Below, piece by piece: positions 9,514 through 19,426 of a stretch of DNA of 52,354 nucleotides. A program made the translations under genes and the position numbers. Origin of the DNA: Cyanobacteria bacterium RU_5_0 (GTDB taxonomy: Bacteria; Cyanobacteriota; Cyanobacteriia; Elainellales; Elainellaceae). Below the pieces are notes generated by a model. That model had not been told where the DNA came from, made no database searches, and was given only the letters and a program-made list of their open reading frames with translations. The stretch is taken from the NCBI GenBank assembly GCA_012033255.1, contig JAAUSF010000025.1:1-52354 (forward strand), read 5' to 3'. Each line of letters begins with the position of its first letter. The stretch's first letter is position 1.

Positions 9514-9546
9514 AATAAGACTCATGATCTCAATAAGACTCATGAT
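9514..9546. repeat. Tandem duplication of an 18-bp unit at a gene end
   Basis: AATAAGACTCATGAT occurs at 9514-9528 and again at 9532-9546. The second copy covers the stop codon of the FHA gene, and both copies lie just upstream of the cysteine desulfurase start on the minus strand. It looks like a recent slippage duplication. Confidence 0.8.
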
Positions 9547-10046
9547 TCAAAAGAGGAGTGAGGAGCTGATGTTGATGAAGCGGAATCAGCCTCGCCATGT
9601 TTTGTCTCTGGCTCAATATCTGGTTCTTCTGGCTCTTCATCTCCAGAGTTTTGCTTCGTGATATCCGTCTGGGCTAACGGCAAATCAGACCGTTGATGAG
9701 CAGCACGAGAATTTGTCATCGTCTCGGATAATTCTTTGAATGCCGCCTCTCCCATGCGAATTTGAATATTGGGTCCCGATCGCGCCAACCGAATAATGGC
9801 ACCATCCGTGACAGTTCCTTGAGTAATCCGTTTACCGTCTAGATAAGTGCCATTGGTGCCTAGGTTAGTCAGTTCCCAGTGGACACCAACGCGACGCAAC
9901 TCTACATGGTGGCGCGATACCACCGCACTGTAGAGGATCACCTGATTGTCCGTCGATCGCCCAATCCGAATTATCGATTCGTTTGGAAATGTCCAAACTT
10001 GTACGGGGATCTGCTTAACCGGATGCAGGAGAGTCAGAGTAATCAC
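9540..10046 (-). CDS. FHA domain protein
   Basis: A 168-residue protein with one FHA domain at about residues 25-95: IRIGRSTDNQV, the phosphothreonine-binding SRHHVEL strand and LGTNGTYLDGKRI. These conserved Gly, Arg, Ser, His and Asn residues mark a functional phosphopeptide-binding site. The remaining C-terminal part is acidic and disordered (rich in Glu, Ser, Pro). No catalytic domain is present, so it is probably an adaptor for Ser/Thr kinase signalling. A second FHA gene lies 165 bp upstream on the same strand, and an FHA-containing kinase sits about 5 kb away. Confidence 0.9.
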   Translation of the reverse strand: MITLTLLHPVKQIPVQVWTFPNESIIRIGRSTDNQVILYSAVVSRHHVELRRVGVHWELTNLGTNGTYLDGKRITQGTVTDGAIIRLARSGPNIQIRMGEAAFKELSETMTNSRAAHQRSDLPLAQTDITKQNSGDEEPEEPDIEPETKHGEADSASSTSAPHSSFES

Positions 10047-10211
10047 ACGAAGGATGCTATATCGGAACGAGATTGCCTGAAAATCGATAGATAACTTACA
10101 GGCTTTCTATATCCTATGCCGTTTAGATAGAACTGCGGCACTCATTCGAGGGATTCAGAGCGTGATCAACAATTTGTTAGGAATTTATCAGGAAACCGAA
10201 AAAATCTGGGG

Positions 10212-11285
10212 CTAGGAAATTTGGAATAGGAACGTCACCTTGTCACCTTTGCCAAGTGCAATCCGATCGCCTGGACGCAACCGATGGCGGTTTCCACTTG
10301 GGAGAGGCGCGTTGTTGATATAGGTGCCATTTGAGCTACCGACATCTTCAATGTAGTAGATATCACCTTCAACCCGAATATCCGCATGGATACGAGAAAC
10401 AATCTCTGAATTAGGGAACCCGGACACATCTACATCAGGAGGGACGCGATCGTTCGGTTTGCCAAGATGAATCACCGTTAAGTTGGCAGGAAGCTCAAGC
10501 ATCGTATTAGTTTGAACATGAAGCAACCGAGCTACCTGTGTTTGTAGCTGTGTAAACGCGGCAGGAGCAGAAGAACGAGGCGGAGTTTGAGCCACCGTTG
10601 GCGCTGAAATTGGCGGCGGAGTGAGTGGAAGCGGAGTGAGTGGAGGCGGAGTCAATAAGGCAGAATCAGGTGCTTCCGGAATTGGCGGTGGCGAAATGGG
10701 TTCTGGCGGCATCGAAACCGGAATTGGCGGAGTTGAAACCGGAACCGGCGGCTGAGAGGGGTCAGCGTTTCCAGTATTTCCGAATGGGGGGTCCGTTTCA
10801 AAGATTGGATTAGTTGGGACACTCACAATTAGCGGATCGGGTTTTACTAAGGGTTCTGGGAAAGGCATGTCTGGCATATCAAAGTTTGGAGAAGCAATCT
10901 CGGAAGAGGGAATTGGCGCAGCGATCGTGGGAGGAAGCGGCGAAACAGGCATACCCGGCTCTTCGCTACCGACGGATGTACCGACAGGAACGGCGACAGT
11001 GGGAGGAAGCGGGGAAGCAGGAACTCCAGACTCTCCCTCAATAGGCATCTCAATTTGAAAAGCGATCGTCGGCGGCAGCGGGGTAGGCTGAACCTCACCA
11101 TGAGCATGAACATGAGTCGGAGTCGTTTGCAAGTTAAAACCACACTGACCGCAAAAACTCGCATCTGATTGCACTGAAGCATCACAGTTCGGGCAGTGGG
11201 TCATTGACGGCAGAGGCGTATAGCAAGCTTCGCAATGAACCGCCTCATCCGGGTTTTGGTGATTGCAATTGGGACAAACAATCAT
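10212..11285 (-). CDS. Zinc-ribbon and FHA domain protein
   Basis: A 357-residue protein. The N-terminus has two zinc-ribbon units, CPNC...CEAC (residues 4-21) and CPNC...CGQC (31-48). A region of about 190 residues follows, dominated by Pro, Pro-Val and Pro-Pro-Ile repeats, with three similar LPPTIA/LPPTVA blocks. The C-terminal FHA domain (about 270-350) shows IVSRIHADIRVEGD and DVGSSNGTYINN, the expected phosphothreonine-binding loop. Zinc-ribbon plus FHA proteins are common in cyanobacteria next to signalling genes. The role is unknown; it is probably a scaffold that reads threonine phosphorylation. Confidence 0.9.
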   Translation of the reverse strand: MIVCPNCNHQNPDEAVHCEACYTPLPSMTHCPNCDASVQSDASFCGQCGFNLQTTPTHVHAHGEVQPTPLPPTIAFQIEMPIEGESGVPASPLPPTVAVPVGTSVGSEEPGMPVSPLPPTIAAPIPSSEIASPNFDMPDMPFPEPLVKPDPLIVSVPTNPIFETDPPFGNTGNADPSQPPVPVSTPPIPVSMPPEPISPPPIPEAPDSALLTPPPLTPLPLTPPPISAPTVAQTPPRSSAPAAFTQLQTQVARLLHVQTNTMLELPANLTVIHLGKPNDRVPPDVDVSGFPNSEIVSRIHADIRVEGDIYYIEDVGSSNGTYINNAPLPSGNRHRLRPGDRIALGKGDKVTFLFQIS

Positions 11286-11561
11286 GCAACTCTTCCCTTA
11301 ATCGCCTTCAGTTGGACTAGATTTACCAATCCCTGAAATCAGGATGGAATCCAGAGATCGCTTATGTTAAGTCGATCGTCTCATATTATGGTATGTCGCC
11401 CATCATAGCCTAGGGTGTGAACTCGAAAATAGACGATCGAAACACCTGCAACTCTACTTATGGACTATTCCTCTCTACAGAATCAGTTTAATGAATTCCT
11501 GATTTGTCCTGACAGATTTCACCAGATCGGAATCTAGACAAGATGCAGTCACTCCTAAAAG

Positions 11562-12281
11562 CTAGACTATCCCCTGACCTGCTGCCCGATCGAGAAGCCA
11601 CCACAGTTCGTTGTTTGGCTGAATCAAACGAGATGGATAAGTAGTGTCATCCCCGACAGGTGCAAAGATTTGAGCCAAAGCCGCTTGCTTACTTGCCCCA
11701 GCGACAACGAACATGACGCATCTGGCTTGATTAATGAGTGGAACCGTAAAAGTAATCCGGGGTTGCCCATCTTTGTTGCCAATCGTAATCAGACGATCGC
11801 GCACATCTAAAGCTTCAGTGTGAGGAAACAAGGAAGCGGTATGCCCATCGTCTCCCATACCCAGCAAAACTACGTCGAGTGATGGAATCTCGCCCGGTTT
11901 AAGTTGAAAAATTTGCTGAAGTTGCTGTTCATACTTCTCAGCCGCTACCATCGGATTCGTCTCATCGGTCGGCATTGGGTGAATATTCGTTGCCGGGATC
12001 GGGACTCGATCTAACCACGCCTTCCGCGCCATCCCCTCATTGCTTTCTGGATGATCCGGTGGGACATATCGCTCATCTCCCCAAAACACCTGAACTTTAT
12101 CCCACGGTATATCTTGAGCCGCGATCGCCTCATACAGAGGCTTTGGAGTGCTACCTCCTGACAACGCAATCGAAAATTCACCTCGTTCTGCAAGCGCCAT
12201 TTGCAGTTTTTCGAGAATGAGTTCTAGCGATCGCTGAATTAATGCGGATTGATCTGGCAAAACTTCCACAACTTTCTTCAT
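11562..12281 (-). CDS. pgl: 6-phosphogluconolactonase
   Basis: A 239-residue enzyme of the oxidative pentose phosphate pathway that hydrolyses 6-phosphogluconolactone to 6-phosphogluconate, making NADPH supply in the dark run forward. Family hallmarks seen are SIALSGGSTPKPLYEAI near residue 40, VFWGDERYVPPDHPESN, and LLGMGDDGHTASLFP with the catalytic histidine. Length is typical. It is cytoplasmic and has no signal peptide. It stands alone on the minus strand; the 467-bp gap upstream is shared with the divergent J-domain gene. Confidence 0.96.
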   Translation of the reverse strand: MKKVVEVLPDQSALIQRSLELILEKLQMALAERGEFSIALSGGSTPKPLYEAIAAQDIPWDKVQVFWGDERYVPPDHPESNEGMARKAWLDRVPIPATNIHPMPTDETNPMVAAEKYEQQLQQIFQLKPGEIPSLDVVLLGMGDDGHTASLFPHTEALDVRDRLITIGNKDGQPRITFTVPLINQARCVMFVVAGASKQAALAQIFAPVGDDTTYPSRLIQPNNELWWLLDRAAGQGIV

Positions 12282-12748
12282 GATTTTTTATTCCCCTCAA
12301 CAAAAATGTAAGTTTGGCATCCACCCCAGAATCGCCATCGTTAAAAATGCCCCATCTAGTACGGTTTACTCACCATCGACTCAGCCACTCCTCGGTAGAA
12401 TATAAGGGAATTTCGCACTTGTTTCGCATAAGAAGCCCTATTGTCACCATCCTTACTAATGTGAGTTCCAGCTTACTAGTGCCGGTTTACCAGTTTTAGT
12501 GTCACTAAACCCTTATTCTTAATCAAATATTCTAATGATGCATTTCCTATTTCTAATAAGGTTCAGATAGACGCAAGAGAGACGTTGGTATCGTAATCCT
12601 CTGATTTGAAATTTTGATTAGAAATGGAATGTAGGCATTATGTCTACCAAGTGGCGGAGAAGCAATCCTTCCACGGAAGAATTTTATTAAAGGGTGGATT
12701 ATGGCAACTCTGGAACTGTTTTAAATATCCAATGGTATCTTGAATTAG
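12282..12748. other. Divergent intergenic region, no gene seen
   Basis: This is 467 bases between pgl and the J-domain gene. It contains the related segments TTACTAGTGCCGG and AGTGTCACTAAA. No protein-like reading frame or RNA gene is recognised, and promoters for both genes are presumably here. Confidence 0.5.
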
Positions 12749-13570
12749 ATGAGTGATCTAGAGAGCTACTACAAGGTATTGGGGCTAGAGCCTGGAGCAT
12801 CACTGGAAGAGGTGAACCAGGCATATCGCGATTTGGCGTTTGTTTGGCATCCCGATCGCCTCCCTAAAGACAATCCTCGACTCCAGGAAAAAGCTCACGA
12901 AAAGTTAAAAGAATTGAATCAAGCGCGAGATCGGTTACGATCTCATTGCCCTAATGACTCTACGCATCATCAGAGCCAGCCCTCTCGATCTCAAACTCAG
13001 TCTCAAACTGCTCCATCTCAGACGCCTCAACCAAAAGCTCAGTCTCGAACTGTGCCACCGCGCTATCACTACTATCAGCCCCCTTCACACGCCCAGCCCC
13101 CTCCTGAGCAATCGTCTCATTCCAAGGCTCATTCCTCCCAAACCTGGACTCGATCGCCTCAAAATGAGTCATCCCAGAATCCATCCTATCCCCCGCGCTA
13201 CACGCCTCCTGACTTGAGCGGAGCTAATTTTAGTGGAGCAGATTTGCGGGAAAAAGACTTGTCTAATCGAAATTTGAGCAATGCCGACCTGAGCAATGCT
13301 AATCTCAGCGATACCTTTCTGCATAAGGTCAATTTGGCGGGTGCAAATCTAGGAGGTGCAAATCTCTTTAGAGCGAATCTTCTGGAAGCTAACCTCAGAA
13401 ATGCGAACTTGCAAGGGGCTAACCTGATTGGGGCTGACCTGAGCGGAGCTGATTTGCGGGGAGCGAATCTCAAGGGGGCGCGGATTGGCGTTTCCGATCG
13501 CCTTATGGTGAAGTTGACGGGCGCGAATCTATCGGGGATGATTATGCCGGATGGCTCTATTCACAGTTAG
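12749..13570 (+). CDS. J-domain and pentapeptide-repeat fusion protein
   Basis: A 273-residue protein. Residues 1-70 form a DnaJ J-domain (YYKVLGLEPGASLEEV, with the Hsp70-stimulating HPD at 34-36). Residues about 70-150 are a disordered linker rich in Gln, Ser, Pro and His. Residues about 150-265 are pentapeptide repeats of the A(D/N)LxX type. The J-domain should recruit a DnaK partner while the beta-helix positions it or binds a client. The zinc-finger and C-terminal substrate domains of true DnaJ are absent, so this is a class C J-protein. It is a single gene followed by a tandem repeat. Confidence 0.9.
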   Translation: MSDLESYYKVLGLEPGASLEEVNQAYRDLAFVWHPDRLPKDNPRLQEKAHEKLKELNQARDRLRSHCPNDSTHHQSQPSRSQTQSQTAPSQTPQPKAQSRTVPPRYHYYQPPSHAQPPPEQSSHSKAHSSQTWTRSPQNESSQNPSYPPRYTPPDLSGANFSGADLREKDLSNRNLSNADLSNANLSDTFLHKVNLAGANLGGANLFRANLLEANLRNANLQGANLIGADLSGADLRGANLKGARIGVSDRLMVKLTGANLSGMIMPDGSIHS

Positions 13571-13595
13571 CCATTGCGACAAACAAGCCTCTTTC

Positions 13596-13654
13596 TCAGT
13601 ACCATCAGGCTCAGTACATTAGGTTCAGTACCATCAGGCTCAGTACCATTAGGG
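13596..13654. repeat. Four tandem copies of a 15-bp unit
   Basis: The unit TCAGTACCATCAGGC is present four times in a row with small changes; the second copy is 14 bp and the fourth ends TTAGGG. It starts 25 bases after the J-domain gene's stop codon. Confidence 0.85.
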
Positions 13655-13719
13655 CACGATCGCTGCACTTCCATCGGCAGAGGGGAGACCTCAGCTTAAA
13701 TTGAATGGAGAATGACCCT

Positions 13720-13832
13720 ATGTGCAACTTGTTTACACCTCCTGTGGGATGGGCGTTTCGTCCGTCTAGATCGGGGCAGGCAAGATGGCTACCCCACCAG
13801 AAATCAAGGCTTGTAGCCATAAAGTTGCACAT
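13720..13832. mobile_element. MITE-like element with perfect 11-bp terminal inverted repeats
   Basis: The left end ATGTGCAACTT and the right end AAGTTGCACAT are perfect inverted copies 113 bp apart from end to end. The interior has a GTGGGATGGGCG stretch and a CTACCCCAC stretch that could also pair in part. It has no coding capacity. Only one copy is seen in this window. Confidence 0.55.
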
Positions 13833-14284
13833 CGCGTGAATGTGTCCTAAATTATGCAGCAATTTAGAAAAGTCAGTAATTTGGCGGTTGCTCCCAAGTA
13901 AAAATTGCTACTAGGCTTTACTGGTGCCAATTTTTTAACTTGCTCTGTTACCCGGTGGATACGTCTATGCATTCGCCTGAATTGCCTCTTATTACTGGGG
14001 TTCAAGGCTTAAGCATGATTTAAGACTTGCGTAATTCTACAAAGAGTTACAGAAGCGAGTTCTCCGTATTACGTAATTTTTGTAATATTTAGAACAGCTT
14101 TTTGTGGTAGAGTATCTTTATCTTCATAGATGTTTCACAAATGTTTATTTGAACTTATCGAACTTCCTAGTTAAATTCTTCGTCTAGGAAGGCAACGAAC
14201 AGTTGGGGTGCAAACTCTCTCAGAGGTGGGTGCAACTACGGTTCTCTGGTTAGTGTTGCTCTAGCGAAATACAAAGGGCTATCA

Positions 14285-14650
14285 ATGGGTCAGTCTACCT
14301 TCACTTCGCTATTTAAAACGATTCCCCCCGAACGAGTAGGACTCTGTGGTGAATATGACCACAAAGGGCTTGCCAAACGGGTTTCCTTGGCATTCAGCCA
14401 AAATTTTAGGCATAGTGACATCAGGGATTTGCGCGTGAATCAGCGCGGCGCAGTTGTTGTGCTGATGGGAAAAATCTCCAATCAACGGTTGCTGATTCGG
14501 TTGGTGAACGTGGCATTGTCGGTTAGTGGGGCGGCTGATGTTGAAATCAACGGCATTAGCGTTGCCGATCGTCTCAAAACCTACCTGGAAACCAAACCCT
14601 CAAAAGAAGGCTTGCTTAATCTGCTAAGCCTCGTCAATAGCAAAAAATGA
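14285..14650 (+). CDS. Conserved hypothetical protein, possibly BON-like
   Basis: A 121-residue soluble protein with no signal peptide. The central part (INQRLLIRLVNVALSVSGA is about residues 62-80, followed by DVEINGISV) has the alternating pattern of a BON-like fold, in which a transport or turnover event is read as a small alpha-beta domain. The match is weak and made by eye only. It is preceded by a long AT-rich leader region and followed, 8 bases after its stop, by the convergent ureidoglycolate lyase. The start ATG is the first in frame. Function unknown. Confidence 0.6.
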   Translation: MGQSTFTSLFKTIPPERVGLCGEYDHKGLAKRVSLAFSQNFRHSDIRDLRVNQRGAVVVLMGKISNQRLLIRLVNVALSVSGAADVEINGISVADRLKTYLETKPSKEGLLNLLSLVNSKK

Positions 14651-14658
14651 AGCTACAT

Positions 14659-15150
14659 CTAGACAATCTCAAACTCAACGCCGTAACTCTCCCGCAAATT
14701 GCAAGTCTGATGATCGGTGATGTTTGTGTCGCTAAGTTCTAGATTGTAGAAATCAATTGAATCTTGATCGAATAATGGTCCTGCGTGCCAGGTGCCGACT
14801 TCTAGCTTGATGAAGCAGTTACCTGGTATCCGGAAGGCGGCGATCGCATCTGGCTCTGGCTTCTCAGCTTCCGTTGGAGCCGCGACCGCAATCAACCATT
14901 CCTTGCCCTCTAGCGATCCCAGACATTGAGTGCATTTCCGGTGGCGGGTGATCCGAGAAAACACCCGCCCTCGACGATGCAATCGCATAATGTAAAAGCG
15001 AGGAATCCCTGCATCAAGGCGCAACTGGGCATCTTCCATGTCATACGCTTTGCCATCCACCGCCGCAAAAGTTACCTGACCATAAGGCTGAAAGTTGTCA
15101 GGAGTGATCCACTGTGCGGGGAGAGGGATGGGGAGGGAGGGGTGAGTCAT
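14659..15150 (-). CDS. allA: Ureidoglycolate lyase (AllA family)
   Basis: A 163-residue member of the ureidoglycolate lyase/hydrolase family, which splits ureidoglycolate to glyoxylate and urea at the end of purine (allantoin) breakdown. Characteristic segments are the N-terminal ITPDNFQPYGQV, FSRITRHRKCTQCLGSLEG (the cupin metal region) and the C-terminal VGTWHAGPLF with a conserved His. The ATG at 15150 gives the usual family length. Upstream ATGs at 15225 and 15255 would add a low-complexity Ser/Pro stretch and overlap the neighbouring divergent gene. No other allantoin genes are nearby, so the name rests on family match alone. Confidence 0.82.
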   Translation of the reverse strand: MTHPSLPIPLPAQWITPDNFQPYGQVTFAAVDGKAYDMEDAQLRLDAGIPRFYIMRLHRRGRVFSRITRHRKCTQCLGSLEGKEWLIAVAAPTEAEKPEPDAIAAFRIPGNCFIKLEVGTWHAGPLFDQDSIDFYNLELSDTNITDHQTCNLRESYGVEFEIV

Positions 15151-15289
15151 GGATGAGGGATGGGGAGGGGAGGGAGATGGGGATAGAGTAAGGTAGATGA
15201 TTGGGGGATCGCTCTCATTCTTCATCCTTTCGCAAATTTTGCCAGTCTTTGGCAACGAGATCGATGCTGTAGAAACGTTGCCAGAAGAG

Positions 15290-15988
15290 ATGTTCGATCA
15301 CACTAACACGAATTTACGAACGAATAATCTGGTGTTCTATTTATATCTACATGGGTTTGCGTCAAGCCCGCAGTCAGCCAAGGCGCAGTATTTGGGCGAT
15401 CGTTTCCAATCTCTCAACCTCTCGCTCACAATCCCTGACTTAAATCAGGGCGGCTTTTACAACCTGACCCTGACACGCCAAATTCAGCAGGTTGAAGCAC
15501 TGTTCCCCGCAGACTCCACGCCTGTTGTCCTGATTGGTTCTAGTTTTGGCGGATTGACCGCCGCATGGCTTGGAGAACGCCATCAACAGGTAGAGCGTTT
15601 GGTGCTGTTAGCTCCAGCCTTTCAATTCCTCAATCATTGGCAACCCAAGATTGGTGACGAACAGATGCGGCGTTGGCAGGCTGAAAACGCTCTGTTGACC
15701 TATCACTATCGTGAACAGCGACAGATCCCTCTTAACTACAACTTTGTGACTGATATCACTCAATATGACGATTCCCGCATCCAGCGTCCAGTATCGACTC
15801 TGATTCTCCACGGTCAGCATGACGATGTGATTCCCATACAGGCAAGTCAGGATTTTGCGGCTCAGCGTCCTTGGGTGAACCTAATCGAACTTGACAGCGA
15901 TCATGCCCTCGGAAATGTCTTACCAGAAATTTGGCAAGCCATTCGCACATTCTGCCAACTCGATTCGGATAAGATGGGCGTATCCTAG
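15290..15988 (+). CDS. Alpha/beta hydrolase, YqiA/esterase-like
   Basis: A 232-residue alpha/beta-hydrolase of the YqiA/YcfP (UPF0227) type. It has [15 protein letters not shown] near the N-terminus (oxyanion region), the nucleophile elbow [18 protein letters not shown] carrying the catalytic Asp, and ELDSDHAL with the catalytic His. The full triad is therefore present. Members cleave short acyl esters, with physiological substrates mostly unknown. The start at 15290 matches the family N-terminus; an upstream ATG at 15197 would overlap the low-complexity leader of the divergent gene. Cytoplasmic. Confidence 0.85.
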   Translation: MFDHTNTNLRTNNLVFYLYLHGFASSPQSAKAQYLGDRFQSLNLSLTIPDLNQGGFYNLTLTRQIQQVEALFPADSTPVVLIGSSFGGLTAAWLGERHQQVERLVLLAPAFQFLNHWQPKIGDEQMRRWQAENALLTYHYREQRQIPLNYNFVTDITQYDDSRIQRPVSTLILHGQHDDVIPIQASQDFAAQRPWVNLIELDSDHALGNVLPEIWQAIRTFCQLDSDKMGVS

Positions 15989-16116
15989 AAACTGTTCGCT
16001 TTTTTACTGCAATTTTTCGATCGCATTCGATCGAACCGGACGGGCAAACAGCGTTTGCCCCACAGATAGGTCTATTTCATTCTTTTCATCCTTGCATCCT
16101 TAACACTTCTCCCCCC

Positions 16117-17277
16117 ATGCTTCCCTTCCTTCGATCCAACCTGGCTCAACTCGTTGCGTATACTCCTCATCCAGGGGGTGTTTCTGGCAGTCCGGCTCAA
16201 CCGTCTAGGGAAGATGTGCCGAGCGATCGCCTCGACACGAACGAAAATCCGTATGATTTGCCGGATGAGCTAAAGCAAAAGCTCGCGTGGATTTATCAAC
16301 AGGAAATTGAGGCAAATCGCTATCCAGATGGAGGACATTTGCCCCTGAAGCAAGCGATCGCTGAATATCTCATCGAGACGGCTTCTGAGCCAACTCTGGT
16401 TACGTCGGATTACCTCTCGATCGGCAATGGCTCTGATGAACTGATTCGCTCCTTGCTGATTGCGACCTGTGTGGGCGGTGAAGGGTCGATTTTGGTGGCG
16501 GAACCCACTTTTTCGATGTATAAAATTTTGGCTCAAACCTTGAGCATTCCAGTTGTGACAGTAGAACGATCGCCCTCCACCTTTGCGATCGATCTGGAGG
16601 CGGCTCGATCGGCAGTGGCACAAACTCAGTCACCTCCGATTCGAGTGGTATTCGTGGTGCATCCGAACTCTCCCACCGGCAACCCAATGATAGAAGCAGA
16701 ACTTGCCTGGATTCGCAGCTTGCCAGAACAGGTATTAGTGGTGATCGATGAGGCATATTTTGAGTTTAGTCAGATGACGTTGCTCGGAGAATTGCAGACG
16801 CGATCGAACTGGGTGATTTTGCGAACTTTCTCGAAGGCGTTTCGGTTGGCAGCCCATCGTGTCGGCTATGCAATTGCTCATCCTGAACTCATTGCCGCAC
16901 TAGAAAAAGTTCGGTTGCCCTACAATCTACCCGCTACGACTCAGATGGCGGCACTGTGGGCGCTCACCCATCGACAAACCCTCCTGACCGTGGTGCCAAC
17001 GCTTCTAGACGAGCGAAAAACCCTATCTCAGGCATTGAGTTCCCATCCCGCCCTCCAGGTTTATCCGACAGCCGCAAATTTCATCTTCGTCCAACTTCAG
17101 CCTGCGATCGCTGAAGCCTGGAATGTCTCACCTGAAGCGGCATTAGAAAAAGTATTTCTGGCACTCAAAACCCAAGGTACATTAGTACGAAAAATTAACG
17201 GCGGACTGCGGATCACGGTAGGAAGTCCGATCGAAAATCAGCGCACCGTGGCGAGACTTCAAGGTATTTTGTCATAG
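16117..17277 (+). CDS. hisC: Histidinol-phosphate aminotransferase
   Basis: A 386-residue class II (fold type I) PLP aminotransferase that converts imidazole acetol-phosphate to histidinol phosphate in histidine synthesis; paralogues also act on aromatic amino acids. It shows [12 protein letters not shown] at the N-terminus, [30 protein letters not shown] and the PLP lysine in [16 protein letters not shown]. Length is normal. No other his genes are adjacent, as is usual in cyanobacteria where his genes are scattered. Confidence 0.93.
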   Translation: MLPFLRSNLAQLVAYTPHPGGVSGSPAQPSREDVPSDRLDTNENPYDLPDELKQKLAWIYQQEIEANRYPDGGHLPLKQAIAEYLIETASEPTLVTSDYLSIGNGSDELIRSLLIATCVGGEGSILVAEPTFSMYKILAQTLSIPVVTVERSPSTFAIDLEAARSAVAQTQSPPIRVVFVVHPNSPTGNPMIEAELAWIRSLPEQVLVVIDEAYFEFSQMTLLGELQTRSNWVILRTFSKAFRLAAHRVGYAIAHPELIAALEKVRLPYNLPATTQMAALWALTHRQTLLTVVPTLLDERKTLSQALSSHPALQVYPTAANFIFVQLQPAIAEAWNVSPEAALEKVFLALKTQGTLVRKINGGLRITVGSPIENQRTVARLQGILS

Positions 17278-17312
17278 GAGAATCGTCTGGGTAAGGTGGG
17301 CAGTGCCCACCC

Positions 17313-18803
17313 TTAAAATTTCCGTGACCAATCTTTAGAACTCCAGCGTTCGACAATCACTTTCGTTTGGGTGAAAAATTCGATCGCATGGTGCCCTTGC
17401 CCATGTAAGTCGCCAAAGAAACTTTCCTTCCAACCGCTAAACGGGAAGAACGCCATCGGAGCAGCAACGCCAATGTTAATGCCAATATTGCCTGCTTCGG
17501 CTTCGTAACGAAACTTCCGAGCGGCGGCTCCACTGTCGGTGAATAAACACGCCATATTGCCATATTGTCCACTGTTGATTAGCGCGATCGCCTCGTCGAT
17601 CGTATCGAGATGAATCAGACTCAAAACGGGACCAAAAATCTCTGTTTTGGCAGTGTCACTCTGAGGATGGACATTTTGCAGAATCGTCGGCCGCACGAAG
17701 TTGCCTTGCTCATACCCTGAAATTTTGGGCGATCGACCGTCTACTAACACCGTTGCACCTTGAGCAGCACCTTCTTGAATCAGATGCTCGATCCGTTCCT
17801 GACTTTGAGGGGTGATCACAGGACCCATTTGCACCCCTTCATCCAAGCCATAACCCACCACACGAGTGCTAGCGGCATGAGCGATCGCGTCTGTGTAGGT
17901 CTGTCGCGCCTCGCCAACGGTAACGGCGATCGAAGCAGCTGAACAACGCTGCCCCGCGCAGCCAAACGCACTGTCGGCGGTAATGCGAGTAGTCATGTCT
18001 ATATCAGCATCGGGCAGGATGATTACTGGATTTTTTGCCCCTCCCTGACACTGCACGCGCTTCCCATTTGCCGCCGCTCGACTGTAGATATAACGAGCCA
18101 CAGGCGTTGATCCCACAAAGCTGATCGCTTGAATCAGAGGATGATCGAGAATAGCGTCAACGGCTTCTTTCGCCCCGTTTACCAGATTTACAACTCCCTT
18201 GGGAAATCCAGCGTGATCCAGCAAATGAAACACCTTTTGCATCGTCAAAGGAACCTTCTCGGAAGGCTTGACAATGTAAGTGTTTCCGCAGGCGATCGCA
18301 TACGGCATGAACCAAAACGGAATCATTCCTGGAAAGTTAAAGGGCGCAATCACAGCCGCCACCCCCAACGGTTGCCGAATCATGAATTCATCGATCCCCG
18401 ATGCAATGTCTTCCAGATTCGTGCCCTGCATCATCATCGGGATACCACAAGCCGTTTCCACATTCTCGATCGCCCGCCGCATCTCCCCTTTAGACTCATC
18501 CAGCGTTTTGCCACACTCCAAGGTAATGGTTCGCGCTAAATCCTCGAACTGCTCCTCCATCAACCCTTTGAGCCGAAAGAGATACTGAACGCGCTGTGTC
18601 GGTGGAGTTCGTCGCCATGTTTGAAACGCGATCGCAGCTACCTGTGCCGCCTGATTCACCTCATCAGATGAAGACAACGGGACTTTTGCCAATCGCTCTG
18701 TCGTCGCCGGATTCACGACATTCAAATAGTCAGTTGCATGAGAAAAACACCACTGACCATCAACATAATTCTGGAGTGTTTGAGTTGTATTGGTTAGAGT
18801 CAT
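17313..18803 (-). CDS. mmsA: CoA-acylating methylmalonate-semialdehyde dehydrogenase
   Basis: A 496-residue aldehyde dehydrogenase of the MMSDH type, which oxidises methylmalonate or malonate semialdehyde with NAD and CoA to propionyl- or acetyl-CoA plus CO2 (valine, beta-alanine or inositol breakdown). It has [38 protein letters not shown], the catalytic cysteine in [15 protein letters not shown] and the C-terminal [17 protein letters not shown], all typical of MMSDH. The ATG at 18803 gives the family length; the ATG at 18887 adds 28 residues that do not resemble the family. It is a single gene, convergent with hisC. Substrate is inferred from family. Confidence 0.9.
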   Translation of the reverse strand: MTLTNTTQTLQNYVDGQWCFSHATDYLNVVNPATTERLAKVPLSSSDEVNQAAQVAAIAFQTWRRTPPTQRVQYLFRLKGLMEEQFEDLARTITLECGKTLDESKGEMRRAIENVETACGIPMMMQGTNLEDIASGIDEFMIRQPLGVAAVIAPFNFPGMIPFWFMPYAIACGNTYIVKPSEKVPLTMQKVFHLLDHAGFPKGVVNLVNGAKEAVDAILDHPLIQAISFVGSTPVARYIYSRAAANGKRVQCQGGAKNPVIILPDADIDMTTRITADSAFGCAGQRCSAASIAVTVGEARQTYTDAIAHAASTRVVGYGLDEGVQMGPVITPQSQERIEHLIQEGAAQGATVLVDGRSPKISGYEQGNFVRPTILQNVHPQSDTAKTEIFGPVLSLIHLDTIDEAIALINSGQYGNMACLFTDSGAAARKFRYEAEAGNIGINIGVAAPMAFFPFSGWKESFFGDLHGQGHHAIEFFTQTKVIVERWSSKDWSRKF

Positions 18804-18848
18804 GAACTTCAAAAGGGCTGAGGATTGAGTTAATAAAGTTTTTAGTTC

Positions 18849-18944
18849 TAAAAGCCTATCCGAAAGCCCATTTCGTAGGGTAGGCATTGCCCATCCTGCT
18901 TATGATACATCACATGCGATCGAGGTTCTTTGGATAGGCTCTTA
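18849..18944. mobile_element. MITE-like repeat, family 2, copy 1
   Basis: A 96-bp unit beginning TAAAAGCCTATCCGAAAG and ending CTTTGGATAGGCTCTTA, imperfect inverted copies of each other. It closely matches 26660-26753. The interior contains a GTAGGGTAGGCATTGCCCATCC palindromic core and GCGATCGAGG. It has no coding sequence. Confidence 0.8.
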
Positions 18945-19029
18945 GTATCGAGTTCTAAGTTCACTGAATTTAACTCAAAACTAAATCTCAAACCTTTAAA
19001 CTTTCCCCGTCCTCAGCACTTTCATTACG

Positions 19030-19206
19030 TTAGTACAACCCTAACCAGGACAATAATCCTTGCCCCGTTACATACTCAATGATCAGCGTGATGACAAAGC
19101 CTACCATTGCCGCCCGACCATTCAGGCGTTCAGCATAAGAATTGAAACCAAATTTTGGTTCTTCCAATTTAGGTGTAACCGTGGGTTGAGATTGAGATTC
19201 TGTCAT
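19030..19206 (-). CDS. hli: High-light-inducible one-helix protein (HLIP/SCP)
   Basis: A 58-residue protein with one chlorophyll a/b-binding-type helix. The motif AERLNGRAAMVGF supplies the ExxNxRxAM chlorophyll ligands and is followed by the hydrophobic helix to about residue 50. HLIPs bind chlorophyll and carotenoid in the thylakoid, quench excess energy and help assemble photosystem II and chlorophyll synthase complexes. The polar N-terminus (Thr, Gln, Pro) is cytosolic. The ATG at 19206 gives the usual length; an ATG at 19221 adds five residues. Confidence 0.93.
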   Translation of the reverse strand: MTESQSQPTVTPKLEEPKFGFNSYAERLNGRAAMVGFVITLIIEYVTGQGLLSWLGLY

Positions 19207-19426
19207 GGCTCTAGTTAACAAATCTTTACGCTACATCCCTATTGTAAGGAGTGAGGCGCGATCGTCAAGCTGGAATCAGGGAATCAGGGAATGGGGGGAG
19301 AGCAAATTTGCACATCCAATGGTAGGGGTAGGTCTTGTGCTTACCCTGGAAGATTTTGGGCACCCATAAGAGGATGTCCCTATCTGAAACATCCTTGATT
19401 CTTGATCCTGGCTCCTTGCTCCCTCC

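Larger units (their letters stand above)
13571..14284. other. Intergenic region with tandem and inverted repeats
   Basis: The 714-base gap holds a four-unit 15-bp tandem repeat (13596-13654) and an inverted-repeat element (13720-13832). The AT-rich stretch 13850-14120 probably contains the promoter of the next gene, which would give a long 5' leader. No gene is recognised in it. Confidence 0.6.
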
